A model generated the notes under the pieces. That model saw nothing but the letters and a program-made list of their open reading frames with translations, was not told where the DNA came from and did not search any database. Below, one piece after another: positions 1-7,642 of a stretch of DNA of 20,212 bases. Position 1 is the stretch's first letter. Every line of letters starts with the position of its first letter. The stretch lies in the NCBI GenBank assembly GCA_035525455.1, contig DATLEF010000021.1:1-20212 (forward strand), written 5' to 3'. Origin of the DNA: JAQGMV01 sp035525455. GTDB lineage: Bacteria > Pseudomonadota > Gammaproteobacteria > Burkholderiales > SG8-41. Position numbers and translations under genes: made by a program.

Positions 1-462
1 GAGCGTCACGCGCCGACGTTGGCCTTGCGAGAGCACTCGCACCGGAAGGTTGGCGCAGTGGCTGACGCCAAGTCGGTCGAGTGCGGCGAGCGCTGTCTCA
101 CGCGTCGTGGTGCGCCCGCGCAATGCCGCGCCGATCTCGAGATTTTCGGCAGCGGTCAGATCGTCCTTCAGTGCGTTCGTGTGGCCGATGTACGCGAGCT
201 CGGTCCAGTAATCGCCGGCCAGGGAGTGGACGTTCCCCCCACTCCAGCGCACTTCACCATTCGCAGGGTGCAACAGGCAGCAAATGATGCGCAGCAGGCT
301 CGTCTTGCCGCTTCCATTCGCACCCGCTACGTGCAGCAGTGCGCCGCGAGCGAGCGTGAAGCTCACATCGCTGAAAAGCGTGCGATCCCCGCGCACACAT
401 GCGACATTCACTACTTCCAGCATCGTCGGCTCGCTGTCGCTGGCAAATGCCGCATTATGCAT
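1..462 (-). CDS. ccmA: CcmA, heme exporter ATP-binding subunit (3' end outside window)
   Basis: This is the ATPase subunit of the CcmABCD complex, which releases heme-loaded CcmE during cytochrome c maturation (System I). Reading the minus strand from 462, the frame is open for 154 codons to the window edge. It shows a Walker A motif GANGSGKTSLL near residue 46, and the ABC signature with the CcmA-type extension LSQGQRRRVTL at the very edge. Walker B and the C-terminus are missing because the window ends. The ATG at 462 gives the longest form. An internal ATG at 423 (start MLEVVNVACVRGDRTLF) fits the usual CcmA N-terminus as well or better, and a palindrome lies across the upstream start. The gene diverges from the hemG-type gene at 475. 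ccmB would be expected next, beyond the left edge. The family call is firm; the start is uncertain. Confidence 0.93.
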   Translation of the reverse strand, partial: MHNAAFASDSEPTMLEVVNVACVRGDRTLFSDVSFTLARGALLHVAGANGSGKTSLLRIICCLLHPANGEVRWSGGNVHSLAGDYWTELAYIGHTNALKDDLTAAENLEIGAALRGRTTTRETALAALDRLGVSHCANLPVRVLSQGQRRRVTL

Positions 463-465
463 AAT
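454..465. promoter_or_regulatory. 12-bp AT-rich perfect palindrome between ccmA and hemG
   Basis: ATTATGCATAAT is perfectly self-complementary and lies in the junction between two divergent heme genes. Each strand carries CATAAT, which resembles a -10 element. On the plus strand it lies about 10 bases before the hemG ATG. On the minus strand it would give a transcript suited to the ccmA start at 423. No good -35 hexamer is visible on either side, so an operator, divergent -10 elements or chance remain open. Confidence 0.3.
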
Positions 466-474
466 CCGGGATAA

Positions 475-1851
475 ATGACTTCCATCGATTGCGACGTTCT
501 CGTCGTCGGCGCCGGCATATCGGGGTTGACGGCGGCATTCGAGCTCATGCGGCGCGAGCTGAGAGTCGAAGTGATCGATGCGGCAACGCGGGCCGGCGGC
601 GTCATCGGGACCGAACTTCGGGACGGTTTCCTATATGAGCGCGGCCCGAACAGCATGCTCGAATCGGACCCGGTGGCCGGCGACCTGATAATGGCGCTGG
701 GCATACGGAACGAACGGATCGAAGTCACGCCTGCGGCATCGAAACGTTACGTCGTCAAACGCGGCGAGCTCGTTGCCTTGCCGATGTCGCCTGTGGCGGT
801 GCTCGGAACATCCCTTTTTTCGCTCGGTGCGAAACTACGCCTGATGCGCGAGCCTTTCATCGCGCGCGCGCCGGCAACCCCTGAAGAATCAGTCTCGCAA
901 TTCATCGTCCGCCGGCTCGGTCAGGAGCCGCTCGACTACGCGGTCGAACCGTTCGTCGCGGGCATTTATGCGGGGAACCCGGACGAGCTTTCGGTCTCTG
1001 CTGCGTTTCCGCGCCTGCATGCGCTCGAGCAAAGCTACGGCAGTCTCATAAAAGGTCAGCGTGGCGCTGCGAGGACGCGCAAGGGAGCCAGCGCAGGCCC
1101 CATCACGAAGAGCTTCTCGTTCCGAAATGGCATGCAGACGCTGACGGACACGTTGGCGAGTGTAGTGAGCGTGCGCACCGCAACCCGCGCGTCCGCGCTT
1201 CAGCGTGAAGCCGACGGCACGATACGCATCGAAATGCAAAATGCCGGCGGCAATGGCACGATACGCGCGCGCGCCGTCGTGCTTGCGGTCCCGGCCAATG
1301 CGGCGGCCGAGCTCGTTTCCGTATTTGCACCGGACGCTGCAGTGGCGCTTCAGGCAATTCCGTATGCGCCGGTCGTTTCAGTCGTGCAGGCGTACCGTCG
1401 CGCCGACGTCGGACATACGCTCGACGGATTTGGCTTTCTCGCACCCCGTGTCGAGAAGCGGCGAATTCTAGGCTGCCTTTTTTCATCGAGCATGTTCGAA
1501 GGCCGCGCGCCAGCGAGCTCCGTGCTTCTTACGACCTTCGTCGGTGGCCGCCGCGATTCGTCGCTAACCCTTCTTCCCAATGACGAGATCGAAAAGCTCG
1601 TATGCGAAGAGCTCGTGCAGCTTTTAGGCGTTACCGGTTCGCCACACATGAGTGCTATAACCCGCTGGCAGCGGGCCATCCCCCAATACACCACAGGACA
1701 CCTCGGGCGTATTCACCGCGCATCGCAGGCCGAATTGTCTATGCCCGGGCTGTTCTTATGCGCGGCCTATCGCGGCGGCGTGTCGGTAGGCGATTGCATG
1801 AAGTCTGCACACGAGGTCACGGAAAAAGTGACAGCGTATCTGACCGATTGA
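475..1851 (+). CDS. hemG: Protoporphyrinogen (or coproporphyrinogen) oxidase, HemY type
   Basis: This FAD enzyme oxidises protoporphyrinogen IX to protoporphyrin IX, the penultimate step of heme synthesis; some relatives act on coproporphyrinogen III. The 458-aa length is usual for the oxygen-dependent HemY/PPOX family. The N-terminus has the dinucleotide-binding motif GAGISGLTAAFEL (residues 12-24), followed by RAGGVIGTE and the PPOX hallmark RGPNSMLES. The C-terminus carries AAYRGGVSVGDCM, the FAD-contacting block of the family. The ATG at 475 is required because the FAD motif begins only a few residues later. A GGGA lies directly upstream but is too close to be a good ribosome site. The gene diverges from ccmA (12 bp) and converges on ccmI (12 bp between stops), which places heme synthesis inside the heme-attachment locus. 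The symbol could equally be hemY, depending on nomenclature. Confidence 0.93.
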   Translation: MTSIDCDVLVVGAGISGLTAAFELMRRELRVEVIDAATRAGGVIGTELRDGFLYERGPNSMLESDPVAGDLIMALGIRNERIEVTPAASKRYVVKRGELVALPMSPVAVLGTSLFSLGAKLRLMREPFIARAPATPEESVSQFIVRRLGQEPLDYAVEPFVAGIYAGNPDELSVSAAFPRLHALEQSYGSLIKGQRGAARTRKGASAGPITKSFSFRNGMQTLTDTLASVVSVRTATRASALQREADGTIRIEMQNAGGNGTIRARAVVLAVPANAAAELVSVFAPDAAVALQAIPYAPVVSVVQAYRRADVGHTLDGFGFLAPRVEKRRILGCLFSSSMFEGRAPASSVLLTTFVGGRRDSSLTLLPNDEIEKLVCEELVQLLGVTGSPHMSAITRWQRAIPQYTTGHLGRIHRASQAELSMPGLFLCAAYRGGVSVGDCMKSAHEVTEKVTAYLTD

Positions 1852-1863
1852 TTCGCGCCGCTG

Positions 1864-3102
1864 TCATTGAATCTCGGTATTGATCACGACGTTCACGCCG
1901 CTCGCTGTGTTGCGCACCGGTGCGCTCACGCCCTGCAGGTCGCCCGGGTGAGGCGTCGCGCTGATCGCTTTCGATATTCTCGCGACGACGATGATTTTTT
2001 CATGCCTGGAGATCGTCATGCCTGCCTGCATTGCCATCGAATCATCGAGAGTAAAGCTGATCGGTAGGTCGCGCGCCTGCTTCTGCGCGATCGCGAGCGG
2101 CATGCGCGGACCCTCCGCGGCGCGTGCGTAGATGAGCACGGTGTCGGTCGGCGCTACTTTCGATTTGAGCTCTGGTGCGAGCTGAACGGTGCCGCTGAGT
2201 TTCGCTCCGGCTGCTGCCGCCGGTTCAGCTGCGTCCTTCACACCGGGTGCGCCGCGCTGAGCGAGGCCGCCGAGACTTCGCGCCTCGTCCACGTTCGATT
2301 GAATCGCGCGGGCCTGATCGGACGCGGGCGGAACCAGCGCCAGCATGCGTTCCCAGTACTTTACTGCGCCCGCGAAATCCTTTCTCTCGAACGCGACGGA
2401 GCCGGCGAGCGCCAGCGCTTTCAGATTCCGCGGGTCTATTTCAAGAGCCCGCGCAATGATCGTCTCCGGCTTGCCGGCGAGCTGTCTGCCCTGCGCCATT
2501 GCCAGCGCATCGGCATAGTCGGCGAGTATTCCTGCATCAGGAGGCGATCGCGAGATGGCATTTTCGTACGCGCGCGCTGCATCGGCGTAGCGCTCCATAT
2601 ACCTGTAGGAGCGGCCCAGCATCACCCAGCCTTCGGGATTTTCCGGCTCCTGCTCGAGCTTCTTGGCTAGACGCTCGACCATCGCCTCGAGCTGCTGTCT
2701 ATCGATCCGGGGCGTACCCGCCTCCCGCGCAAGGATTTGCGGATCGAGCGCGGCCGGCGTCCCGACCAGAAGGTAAACGCCGAAAGCTCCAACAGGCAGG
2801 AGCAGAAAAAGCACGACTGCGGTGATGCGTGCCGGTCGGGCGACAGGTTTGACCGGATCGGCAACGTCGGCATCTTCGAGGAGCCGCGCTTCGAGCTCGC
2901 GCTTTGCGGCCTCGTACTGTTCGACAGTGAGCGTGCCGCTCTGCAAATCGGCGTCGAGCTCGCGGAACTGCTCGCGATAAAGGTCCCGATTCACGCGATC
3001 GCGCGCGAGACCGTCTCTCTGACGCCGCGTCAGCAGCGGACGGAGCACGAAAAACAACGCCGCGGCGCTGAGCAGCGCCACAGCGCTCCAGAACGCGATC
3101 AC
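1864..3102 (-). CDS. ccmI: CcmI (CycH), apocytochrome c chaperone with TPR domain
   Basis: CcmI holds apocytochrome c for the CcmF/H heme lyase. The 412-aa product has a first membrane segment (about residues 3-23), then a charged cytoplasmic stretch with the family pattern RDLYREQFRELDADL. A second membrane segment follows (about 93-113), then TPR-like helices (GWVMLGRSYRYMERYADAA and similar, about 150-265). The periplasmic C-terminal domain (from about residue 300) begins LSGTVQLAPELK, as in other CcmI proteins. I chose the GTG at 3102 because it forms a GTGA overlap with the ccmH stop, has AAGG upstream, and begins directly with the membrane helix. The open frame continues upstream to 3519, but that part is out-of-frame ccmH sequence. 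This is the last gene of the ccmCDEFGHI operon and ends 12 bp from the convergent hemG stop. Confidence 0.95.
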   Translation of the reverse strand: MIAFWSAVALLSAAALFFVLRPLLTRRQRDGLARDRVNRDLYREQFRELDADLQSGTLTVEQYEAAKRELEARLLEDADVADPVKPVARPARITAVVLFLLLPVGAFGVYLLVGTPAALDPQILAREAGTPRIDRQQLEAMVERLAKKLEQEPENPEGWVMLGRSYRYMERYADAARAYENAISRSPPDAGILADYADALAMAQGRQLAGKPETIIARALEIDPRNLKALALAGSVAFERKDFAGAVKYWERMLALVPPASDQARAIQSNVDEARSLGGLAQRGAPGVKDAAEPAAAAGAKLSGTVQLAPELKSKVAPTDTVLIYARAAEGPRMPLAIAQKQARDLPISFTLDDSMAMQAGMTISRHEKIIVVARISKAISATPHPGDLQGVSAPVRNTASGVNVVINTEIQ

Positions 3103-3563
3103 ACGCTTTCGCCTTCGTTGTTGCGCAGCAGGTGTTGCGCGCGCTCGTGTTCGGCGTCCGAGAGTGGCGGCACAGCAGCCGGTCGCATCTTTACCGTGCG
3201 ATACAGCACTGCCACACCAATCAGTACGAGAAGAAGCGGACCGAACCAGAGCAGCAGCGTGGTCATTTTGACCGGCGGGCGATACAGGACGAAGTCTCCA
3301 TAACGTTCGACCATGTAGTCGACGATCTGCCGGTCGGACATGCCCTGCTTCACCTTTTCCCGCACCTGGTTCCTCAAATCGACTGCGAGATCGGCATGGG
3401 AATCGGCGAGCGACTGGTTTTGGCACACGAGACAGCGCAGCTCCTCTGCGAGCGTCATGACGCGCTTCTCGACCTGAGGATTTCCAGCGGCAGGCGCGGC
3501 CTCTGCAGCCCCTACGCACTGGACCGCAAACAGCAACGCGAAGACAGCAAATAGATTACGCAT
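3099..3563 (-). CDS. ccmH: CcmH (CycL), cytochrome c maturation thiol-oxidoreductase
   Basis: CcmH works with CcmG and CcmF to keep the apocytochrome CXXCH thiols reduced for heme attachment. The 154-aa product has a signal peptide (about residues 1-22), then the family active site LRCLVCQNQ with Cys44 and Cys47. The conserved block SLADSHADLAVDLRNQV follows, then a transmembrane helix (about 100-120). There is no second TPR domain, so this is the short CcmH and the TPR function belongs to separate CcmI, as in alphaproteobacteria rather than the fused E. coli CcmH. The gene overlaps the end of ccmG by 8 bp and the start of ccmI by 4 bp, consistent with translational coupling. Confidence 0.96.
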   Translation of the reverse strand: MRNLFAVFALLFAVQCVGAAEAAPAAGNPQVEKRVMTLAEELRCLVCQNQSLADSHADLAVDLRNQVREKVKQGMSDRQIVDYMVERYGDFVLYRPPVKMTTLLLWFGPLLLVLIGVAVLYRTVKMRPAAVPPLSDAEHERAQHLLRNNEGESV

Positions 3564-4119
3564 TGCGCTCGAGTTGTTTCACGAGCGGCAGGATTTTCTT
3601 TTCCAGGATTTCCGGAGTGAGCACGCCGATGTGTTTGTATCGAATCACACCCTGCTTGTCGATTACGTAACTTTCGGGAACGCCATACACGCCGTAATCG
3701 ATGCCGACCTGGCCTTTGGCGTCGAATGCTGAAAGCGCATACGGGTCGCCAAACTGCTTGAGCCATGCTGCGCCCGCATCGCGCGTGTCCTTGTAATTCA
3801 AGCCGTAGATCGGCAGCAGACCGGAGCGCGCAAGCTGCACGAGCACAGGGTGCTCCTCGCGGCAGCTGACGCACCACGACGCCCACACGTTCAGCATCCA
3901 GACGCGCCCGCGCAAATCCGCAGGCGAGAATGTCTTGCCTGCATCGTGCAGCTGCGGCAGGTTGAAATCCGGCGCCGGTTTGCCGACGAGCGGCGACGGC
4001 ACTTCGCGCGGATTGAGCGTGAGCCCGACTGCGAGCAGCACGACGAGCGCGATGAAGATGACGACGGGTAGCCAAACGCGCGGCCGCCAGATCGCCGGAG
4101 GTGCATTTGCAATAGGCAC
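3556..4119 (-). CDS. ccmG: CcmG/DsbE, membrane-anchored periplasmic thioredoxin
   Basis: This thiol:disulfide interchange protein passes electrons to CcmH and apocytochrome c in the periplasm. The 187-aa product has an N-terminal anchor (about residues 16-35), then a TlpA/DsbE thioredoxin fold. The active site is WASWCVSCREEHP (Cys83, Cys86), and the cis-proline region GVYGVPESYVIDKQG is typical of CcmG. The start is GTG at 4119, supported by AGGAA at 4125-4129 with 5-base spacing; that site overlaps the TAG stop of ccmF, so the two genes are probably coupled. The middle residues of the active site (VS) differ from the PT of E. coli CcmG and could tune the redox potential; this is inference. 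Confidence 0.95.
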   Translation of the reverse strand: MPIANAPPAIWRPRVWLPVVIFIALVVLLAVGLTLNPREVPSPLVGKPAPDFNLPQLHDAGKTFSPADLRGRVWMLNVWASWCVSCREEHPVLVQLARSGLLPIYGLNYKDTRDAGAAWLKQFGDPYALSAFDAKGQVGIDYGVYGVPESYVIDKQGVIRYKHIGVLTPEILEKKILPLVKQLERNA

Positions 4120-4124
4120 CGTGT

Positions 4125-4129
4125 TTCCT
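4125..4129 (-). promoter_or_regulatory. Ribosome binding site deciding the GTG start of ccmG
   Basis: AGGAA on the minus strand lies 5 bases before the GTG at 4119 and overlaps the ccmF stop codon. It supports the non-ATG start and coupled translation. Confidence 0.6.
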
Positions 4130-6107
4130 ATGTCCTGGCAAGGACCGCGCTGCCCTCACGCGCTTCCTTGCGTGCAGTCCTGTAGCGGCGATCGGTCGCC
4201 GCCAGCACTCCGCCCAGCGCCATGATGAGGCAACCCACCCAGATCCAGCTCACGAAGGGTTTGTAATGCACGCGCATGAGCCAGCCACCGTCCTCGAGCG
4301 GATCGCCGAGCGATACATAAAGGTCGCGCGCAAACCCGGGGTCGATTGCCGCTTCGGTCATGGGCATGTTCTGAACGAAGTAGATGCGTTTCTCCGGATG
4401 CAGCGTGACCACGTGTTTTTCAGCGCGCGTGACCGTCATCGTCGCGCGCGCCGCGCCGTAGTTCGGGCCCTTCACCTGCTGTACACCGTCCAGTCGAAAC
4501 GTATAGCCGCCCAGCTCGACGGTTTCACCGGTATGCATGCGCACGTCTTTTTCGAGCTCGTAGCCTTTGACGAGCGTCACACCGACGATGAAGACCGCCA
4601 CGCCGAGGTGCGCCAGCAGCATGCCGTAATACGCGCGCGGCGTCGTGGTAAGCCGAGTCCACACGCCGGCTCGCGTCGAGGCGTGCTTCACGCGCTCACG
4701 CAGGGAGATGGCTGAAGCTGCGACGATCCAGATCGCGAGCAAAAGGCCGAAGCTTACGAAGGGACTCCAGGCGCCGAGCGTCAAAGGCAGGAGCAGCGCC
4801 GTCACGATGCTCACGGCAAACGCCCAGCGCAGGCGTATGGCGATCTCGGGGAGCGATGCCTTCTTCCACGTTGCGAGCGGCCCCACGCCCATGAGGAAGA
4901 CCGCCGGCGCCATCAACGGAACGAAAACAGTCTCGAAATACGGCGGACCGACCGAGATTTTTCCTAAGCCGAGCGCGTCGAGCACGAGTGGATAGAGCGT
5001 TCCAAGCAAAACCGAACCCATGGCCGCAACGAGCAGCACGTTGTTGGTGAGCAGCATCGATTCGCGGGACACGACATCGAAGGCGCCGCCGAGTCCGATG
5101 CGCGAAGTGCGCCATGCGTACAGCACCAGCGATCCACCGACGACGAGCGCGAGGAACGCCAGTATGAAAATGCCGCGCTTGGGATCGGTGGCGAAAGCAT
5201 GAACCGAAGTCAGCACGCCCGAGCGCACGAGAAAAGTCCCGAGCAGGCTGAGAGCAAAAGCGATGATCGCAAGCAGCACCGTCCAGCTGCGGAAAGCGCC
5301 GCGCTTCTCCGTCACGGCAAGAGAATGAATGAGCGCCGTGCCGACGAGCCACGGCATGAAGGAAGCGTTCTCGACCGGATCCCAGAACCACCACCCGCCC
5401 CAACCGAGCTCGTAATAAGCCCAGCCGCTGCCGAGCGCGATGCCGAGCGTCAGAAAAATCCATGCGGCGGTCGTCCACGGGCGCGACCAGCGCGCCCACG
5501 CGGCATCGAGGCGCCCGGAGAGGAGTGCTGCGATCGCGAATGCGTACGCCACCGAAAATCCGACATAACCCATATAGAGCATCGGCGGATGAATAACCAT
5601 TCCGGGATCCTGCAGCAGCGGATTCAGATCGCGCCCATCGGCTGCCGCCGGAATCATGCGATCGAACGGGTTGGACGTAAAAAGGAGAAACGCGAGAAAG
5701 CCGACAGCGACGAGTCCCATCACACCGAGCACGCGCGCCACCATCTCATCGGGCAAATGCTGGCTGAAGATCGTCACCGCGAGCATCCACACCGACAGCA
5801 TCAGCAGCCACAGGAGCAGCGATCCTTCGTGCCCGCCCCAGACGCCGGCAACGCGATATTCCAGCGGCAGCGCCGAATTCGAATTATGCGCAACGTACGC
5901 GACCGAAAAATCGTTAGTGACGAAGGCATAGGTGAGACACCCGAATGCAAACGCGATCAGGAAGAAATGAGCGCGGGCAGCCGGGCGCGCAAGGCCGATC
6001 CAGGCACGGCTGCCGCGGTGTGCGCCGACCAGCGGCAGCGTACCTTGCACGAGCGCGACCATGAGCGCGAGCGCCAGAGCAAACTGACCGATCTCCGGCG
6101 CGATCAT
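4128..6107 (-). CDS. ccmF: CcmF, cytochrome c heme lyase core subunit
   Basis: CcmF is the large polytopic membrane protein that takes heme from CcmE and attaches it to apocytochrome c together with CcmH/I. The 659-aa product is full length. It shows GGHEGSLLLW (about residues 91-100), DPGMVIHPPMLYMGYVGF (about 167-184), and the heme-handling WWD signature GWGGWWFWDPVENASFMPW (about 235-253), followed by many hydrophobic helices and a large periplasmic loop before the last helix. The start ATG overlaps the ccmE stop (ATGA). The ccmG start follows 8 bases after the stop. Nothing looks truncated. Confidence 0.97.
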   Translation of the reverse strand: MIAPEIGQFALALALMVALVQGTLPLVGAHRGSRAWIGLARPAARAHFFLIAFAFGCLTYAFVTNDFSVAYVAHNSNSALPLEYRVAGVWGGHEGSLLLWLLMLSVWMLAVTIFSQHLPDEMVARVLGVMGLVAVGFLAFLLFTSNPFDRMIPAAADGRDLNPLLQDPGMVIHPPMLYMGYVGFSVAYAFAIAALLSGRLDAAWARWSRPWTTAAWIFLTLGIALGSGWAYYELGWGGWWFWDPVENASFMPWLVGTALIHSLAVTEKRGAFRSWTVLLAIIAFALSLLGTFLVRSGVLTSVHAFATDPKRGIFILAFLALVVGGSLVLYAWRTSRIGLGGAFDVVSRESMLLTNNVLLVAAMGSVLLGTLYPLVLDALGLGKISVGPPYFETVFVPLMAPAVFLMGVGPLATWKKASLPEIAIRLRWAFAVSIVTALLLPLTLGAWSPFVSFGLLLAIWIVAASAISLRERVKHASTRAGVWTRLTTTPRAYYGMLLAHLGVAVFIVGVTLVKGYELEKDVRMHTGETVELGGYTFRLDGVQQVKGPNYGAARATMTVTRAEKHVVTLHPEKRIYFVQNMPMTEAAIDPGFARDLYVSLGDPLEDGGWLMRVHYKPFVSWIWVGCLIMALGGVLAATDRRYRTARKEAREGSAVLART

Positions 6108-6580
6108 CGTTTGGTCTCCGGCGTTTGCACGACAGTCTCACGTGCTTTCGCGTTGGCGGCTTGACCGCGCTTCACCGCATCGGCCGCTTCCGGCGGCGTG
6201 TAATTCTCGTCGTGCTTAGCGAGCACCTCGCTCGCGTGAAACACCCCATCCGGGCCGAGACGGCCCTGAGTGACGACCCCTTTGCCTTCGCGGAACAGAT
6301 CGGGCAACGCACCGCGATAAGCGACCGGAATGCTCTTGGCCGTATCGGTCACGACGAAATTCACGGTCACGCCGTCGCGCTGGCGTTTGACACTGCCGGG
6401 TTCGACGAGGCCGCCGACACGAAACGTGCGGTTCACCGGCGCTTCGTTCTGCACGACCTGGGTTGGCGTGAAAAAGAAGACGAGATTCTGCTGGAACGCG
6501 CTCAGGACCAGCGCCGTTGCGATCGCGATGGCGACGAGGCCGCCGATAATGAGGATGCCGCGTTTGTGGCGCGATTTCAT
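6104..6580 (-). CDS. ccmE: CcmE, periplasmic heme chaperone
   Basis: CcmE binds heme covalently in the periplasm and carries it to CcmF. The 158-aa product begins MKSRHKRGILIIGG, a short cytoplasmic tail and membrane anchor. The OB-fold part contains FRVGGLVEPGSV, and the heme-binding segment is EVLAKHDENYTPPE, with the covalent heme ligand His123 and partner Tyr127. I chose the start at 6580 because it gives the canonical N-terminus and an ATGA overlap with ccmD. The longer open frame upstream, to 6841, is antisense or out-of-frame material over ccmC/D. Confidence 0.97.
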   Translation of the reverse strand: MKSRHKRGILIIGGLVAIAIATALVLSAFQQNLVFFFTPTQVVQNEAPVNRTFRVGGLVEPGSVKRQRDGVTVNFVVTDTAKSIPVAYRGALPDLFREGKGVVTQGRLGPDGVFHASEVLAKHDENYTPPEAADAVKRGQAANAKARETVVQTPETKR

Positions 6581-6759
6581 AGCGCACCCTCGGCTCGCGC
6601 TTCGCGGAGCCGCATCACGTTGTCGCGCGCGACGCGATTTCTGCGGCGAACGAGCACGAGCTCGGCTGCCAGAAGCGCGGCAGTCACTGCGTACGATCCC
6701 CACACGTACAGGCCGTATCCGCCCATCGCCCAGAATGCATCCCAGCTTGCCCAGCTCAT
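6577..6759 (-). CDS. ccmD: CcmD, small heme exporter subunit
   Basis: CcmD is a small single-span protein that stabilises and releases holo-CcmE in the CcmABCD complex. The 60-aa product starts MSWASWDAFWAMGGYGLYVW, matching the aromatic and glycine-rich N-terminus of the family. One hydrophobic helix follows, then a basic cytoplasmic tail (VLVRRRNRVARDN). It overlaps the ccmC stop and the ccmE start by four bases each. Its length, helix and position make the call secure despite its small size. Confidence 0.94.
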   Translation of the reverse strand: MSWASWDAFWAMGGYGLYVWGSYAVTAALLAAELVLVRRRNRVARDNVMRLREARAEGAL

Positions 6760-7538
6760 GTAACTCCTGCGTTTGCTTGCCTGACTTGATCCAGGACCCA
6801 ATCCGAGCGCCGCTCGCGCTCGAGCACGATCGCGCGCACACGCGTGAGCGCGACGGCGATCGAGTACATCCAGAAACACAGCGCCATGAGTATCATGCCG
6901 GCGAACATCGTTGCCGCCATGGCCGGCGCCTGCGTGAAGCTCACCGAGGCGCCCTGGTGCAGCGTATTCCACCACTTCACGGAGAAATAGATTATCGGAA
7001 TGTTGACGATGCCCACGAGCGCGAGCAGCGCACATGCTTTGTCCGAGCGCCGCGGGTCGTCGATCGCAGCCTGCAACGCCAGAAAACCGAAATACAGGAA
7101 AAGCAGGATCAGCTCCGACGTGAGCCGCGCATCCCAGACCCACCACGTGCCCCAAGTCGGTTTCCCCCACAACGAGCCCGTCCACAACGCGATAAAAGTG
7201 AATAACGCTCCAGTAGGCGCCAAAGCACTTGCCATCATTCCCGAGAGTCGCGTGTGAAATGCGAGGCCCAGCCCCGCCCAGAACGCCATTACCACGTAGA
7301 TGAACATCGACATCCACGCCGCAGGCACGTGGATGAAGATCACGCGATAGACCTCGCCCTGCTGCTGGTCCGTGGGCGCTACGAAAAATCCGACGTATAG
7401 CCCTGCGACTCCGAACAGCACTGCTGCGACACCGAACCAGCGTGCAAGTTTCCCGGCGAGCGGAAAGAACGCCTGCGGCGAGGCATAGCGGAACCAGCTG
7501 ACGGACGAGGTCGTCGAATTCGATTGAGGCACGCTCAT
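6756..7538 (-). CDS. ccmC: CcmC, heme-handling membrane protein
   Basis: CcmC presents heme to CcmE at the periplasmic face. The product is 260 aa from the ATG at 7538. It has six or so hydrophobic helices and the WWD signature GTWWVWDARLTSELILLF (about residues 130-147), flanked by conserved histidine-containing segments FIHVPAAWMS and KWWNTLHQGAS that act as axial heme ligands in the family. A GTG at 7553 would add five residues; neither start has a clear ribosome site. This is the first gene of the ccmC-I operon. It faces a DUF411 gene across an intergenic gap of about 100 bp in which I see no convincing sigma-70 promoter. Confidence 0.96.
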   Translation of the reverse strand: MSVPQSNSTTSSVSWFRYASPQAFFPLAGKLARWFGVAAVLFGVAGLYVGFFVAPTDQQQGEVYRVIFIHVPAAWMSMFIYVVMAFWAGLGLAFHTRLSGMMASALAPTGALFTFIALWTGSLWGKPTWGTWWVWDARLTSELILLFLYFGFLALQAAIDDPRRSDKACALLALVGIVNIPIIYFSVKWWNTLHQGASVSFTQAPAMAATMFAGMILMALCFWMYSIAVALTRVRAIVLERERRSDWVLDQVRQANAGVT

Positions 7539-7631
7539 GGAATGTCTGGTCACGGCAGGTCGTGCGGGCTATGCTGCAAATTGTCGCACGCCGGACACAC
7601 CGCACGCCCCAAGTGAAACGCTTTCGACTTC

Positions 7632-7636
7632 AAGGA
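7632..7636 (+). promoter_or_regulatory. Ribosome binding site for the DUF411 gene
   Basis: AAGGA lies 6 bases before the GTG at 7643. It decides the start and shows the reading frame upstream of the in-frame TGA is set up for translation. Confidence 0.65.
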
Positions 7637-7642
7637 CAAAAC

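Noticed and set aside
3103..3519. N-terminal extension of the ccmI frame
   Set aside because: It lies over ccmH in another frame; the GTG at 3102 with the GTGA overlap gives the canonical CcmI N-terminus.
5199..6164. 321-aa plus-strand open frame opposite ccmF
   Set aside because: Antisense shadow of ccmF in GC-rich DNA; composition is Arg/His/Glu-rich without any family signal, while ccmF is unmistakable.
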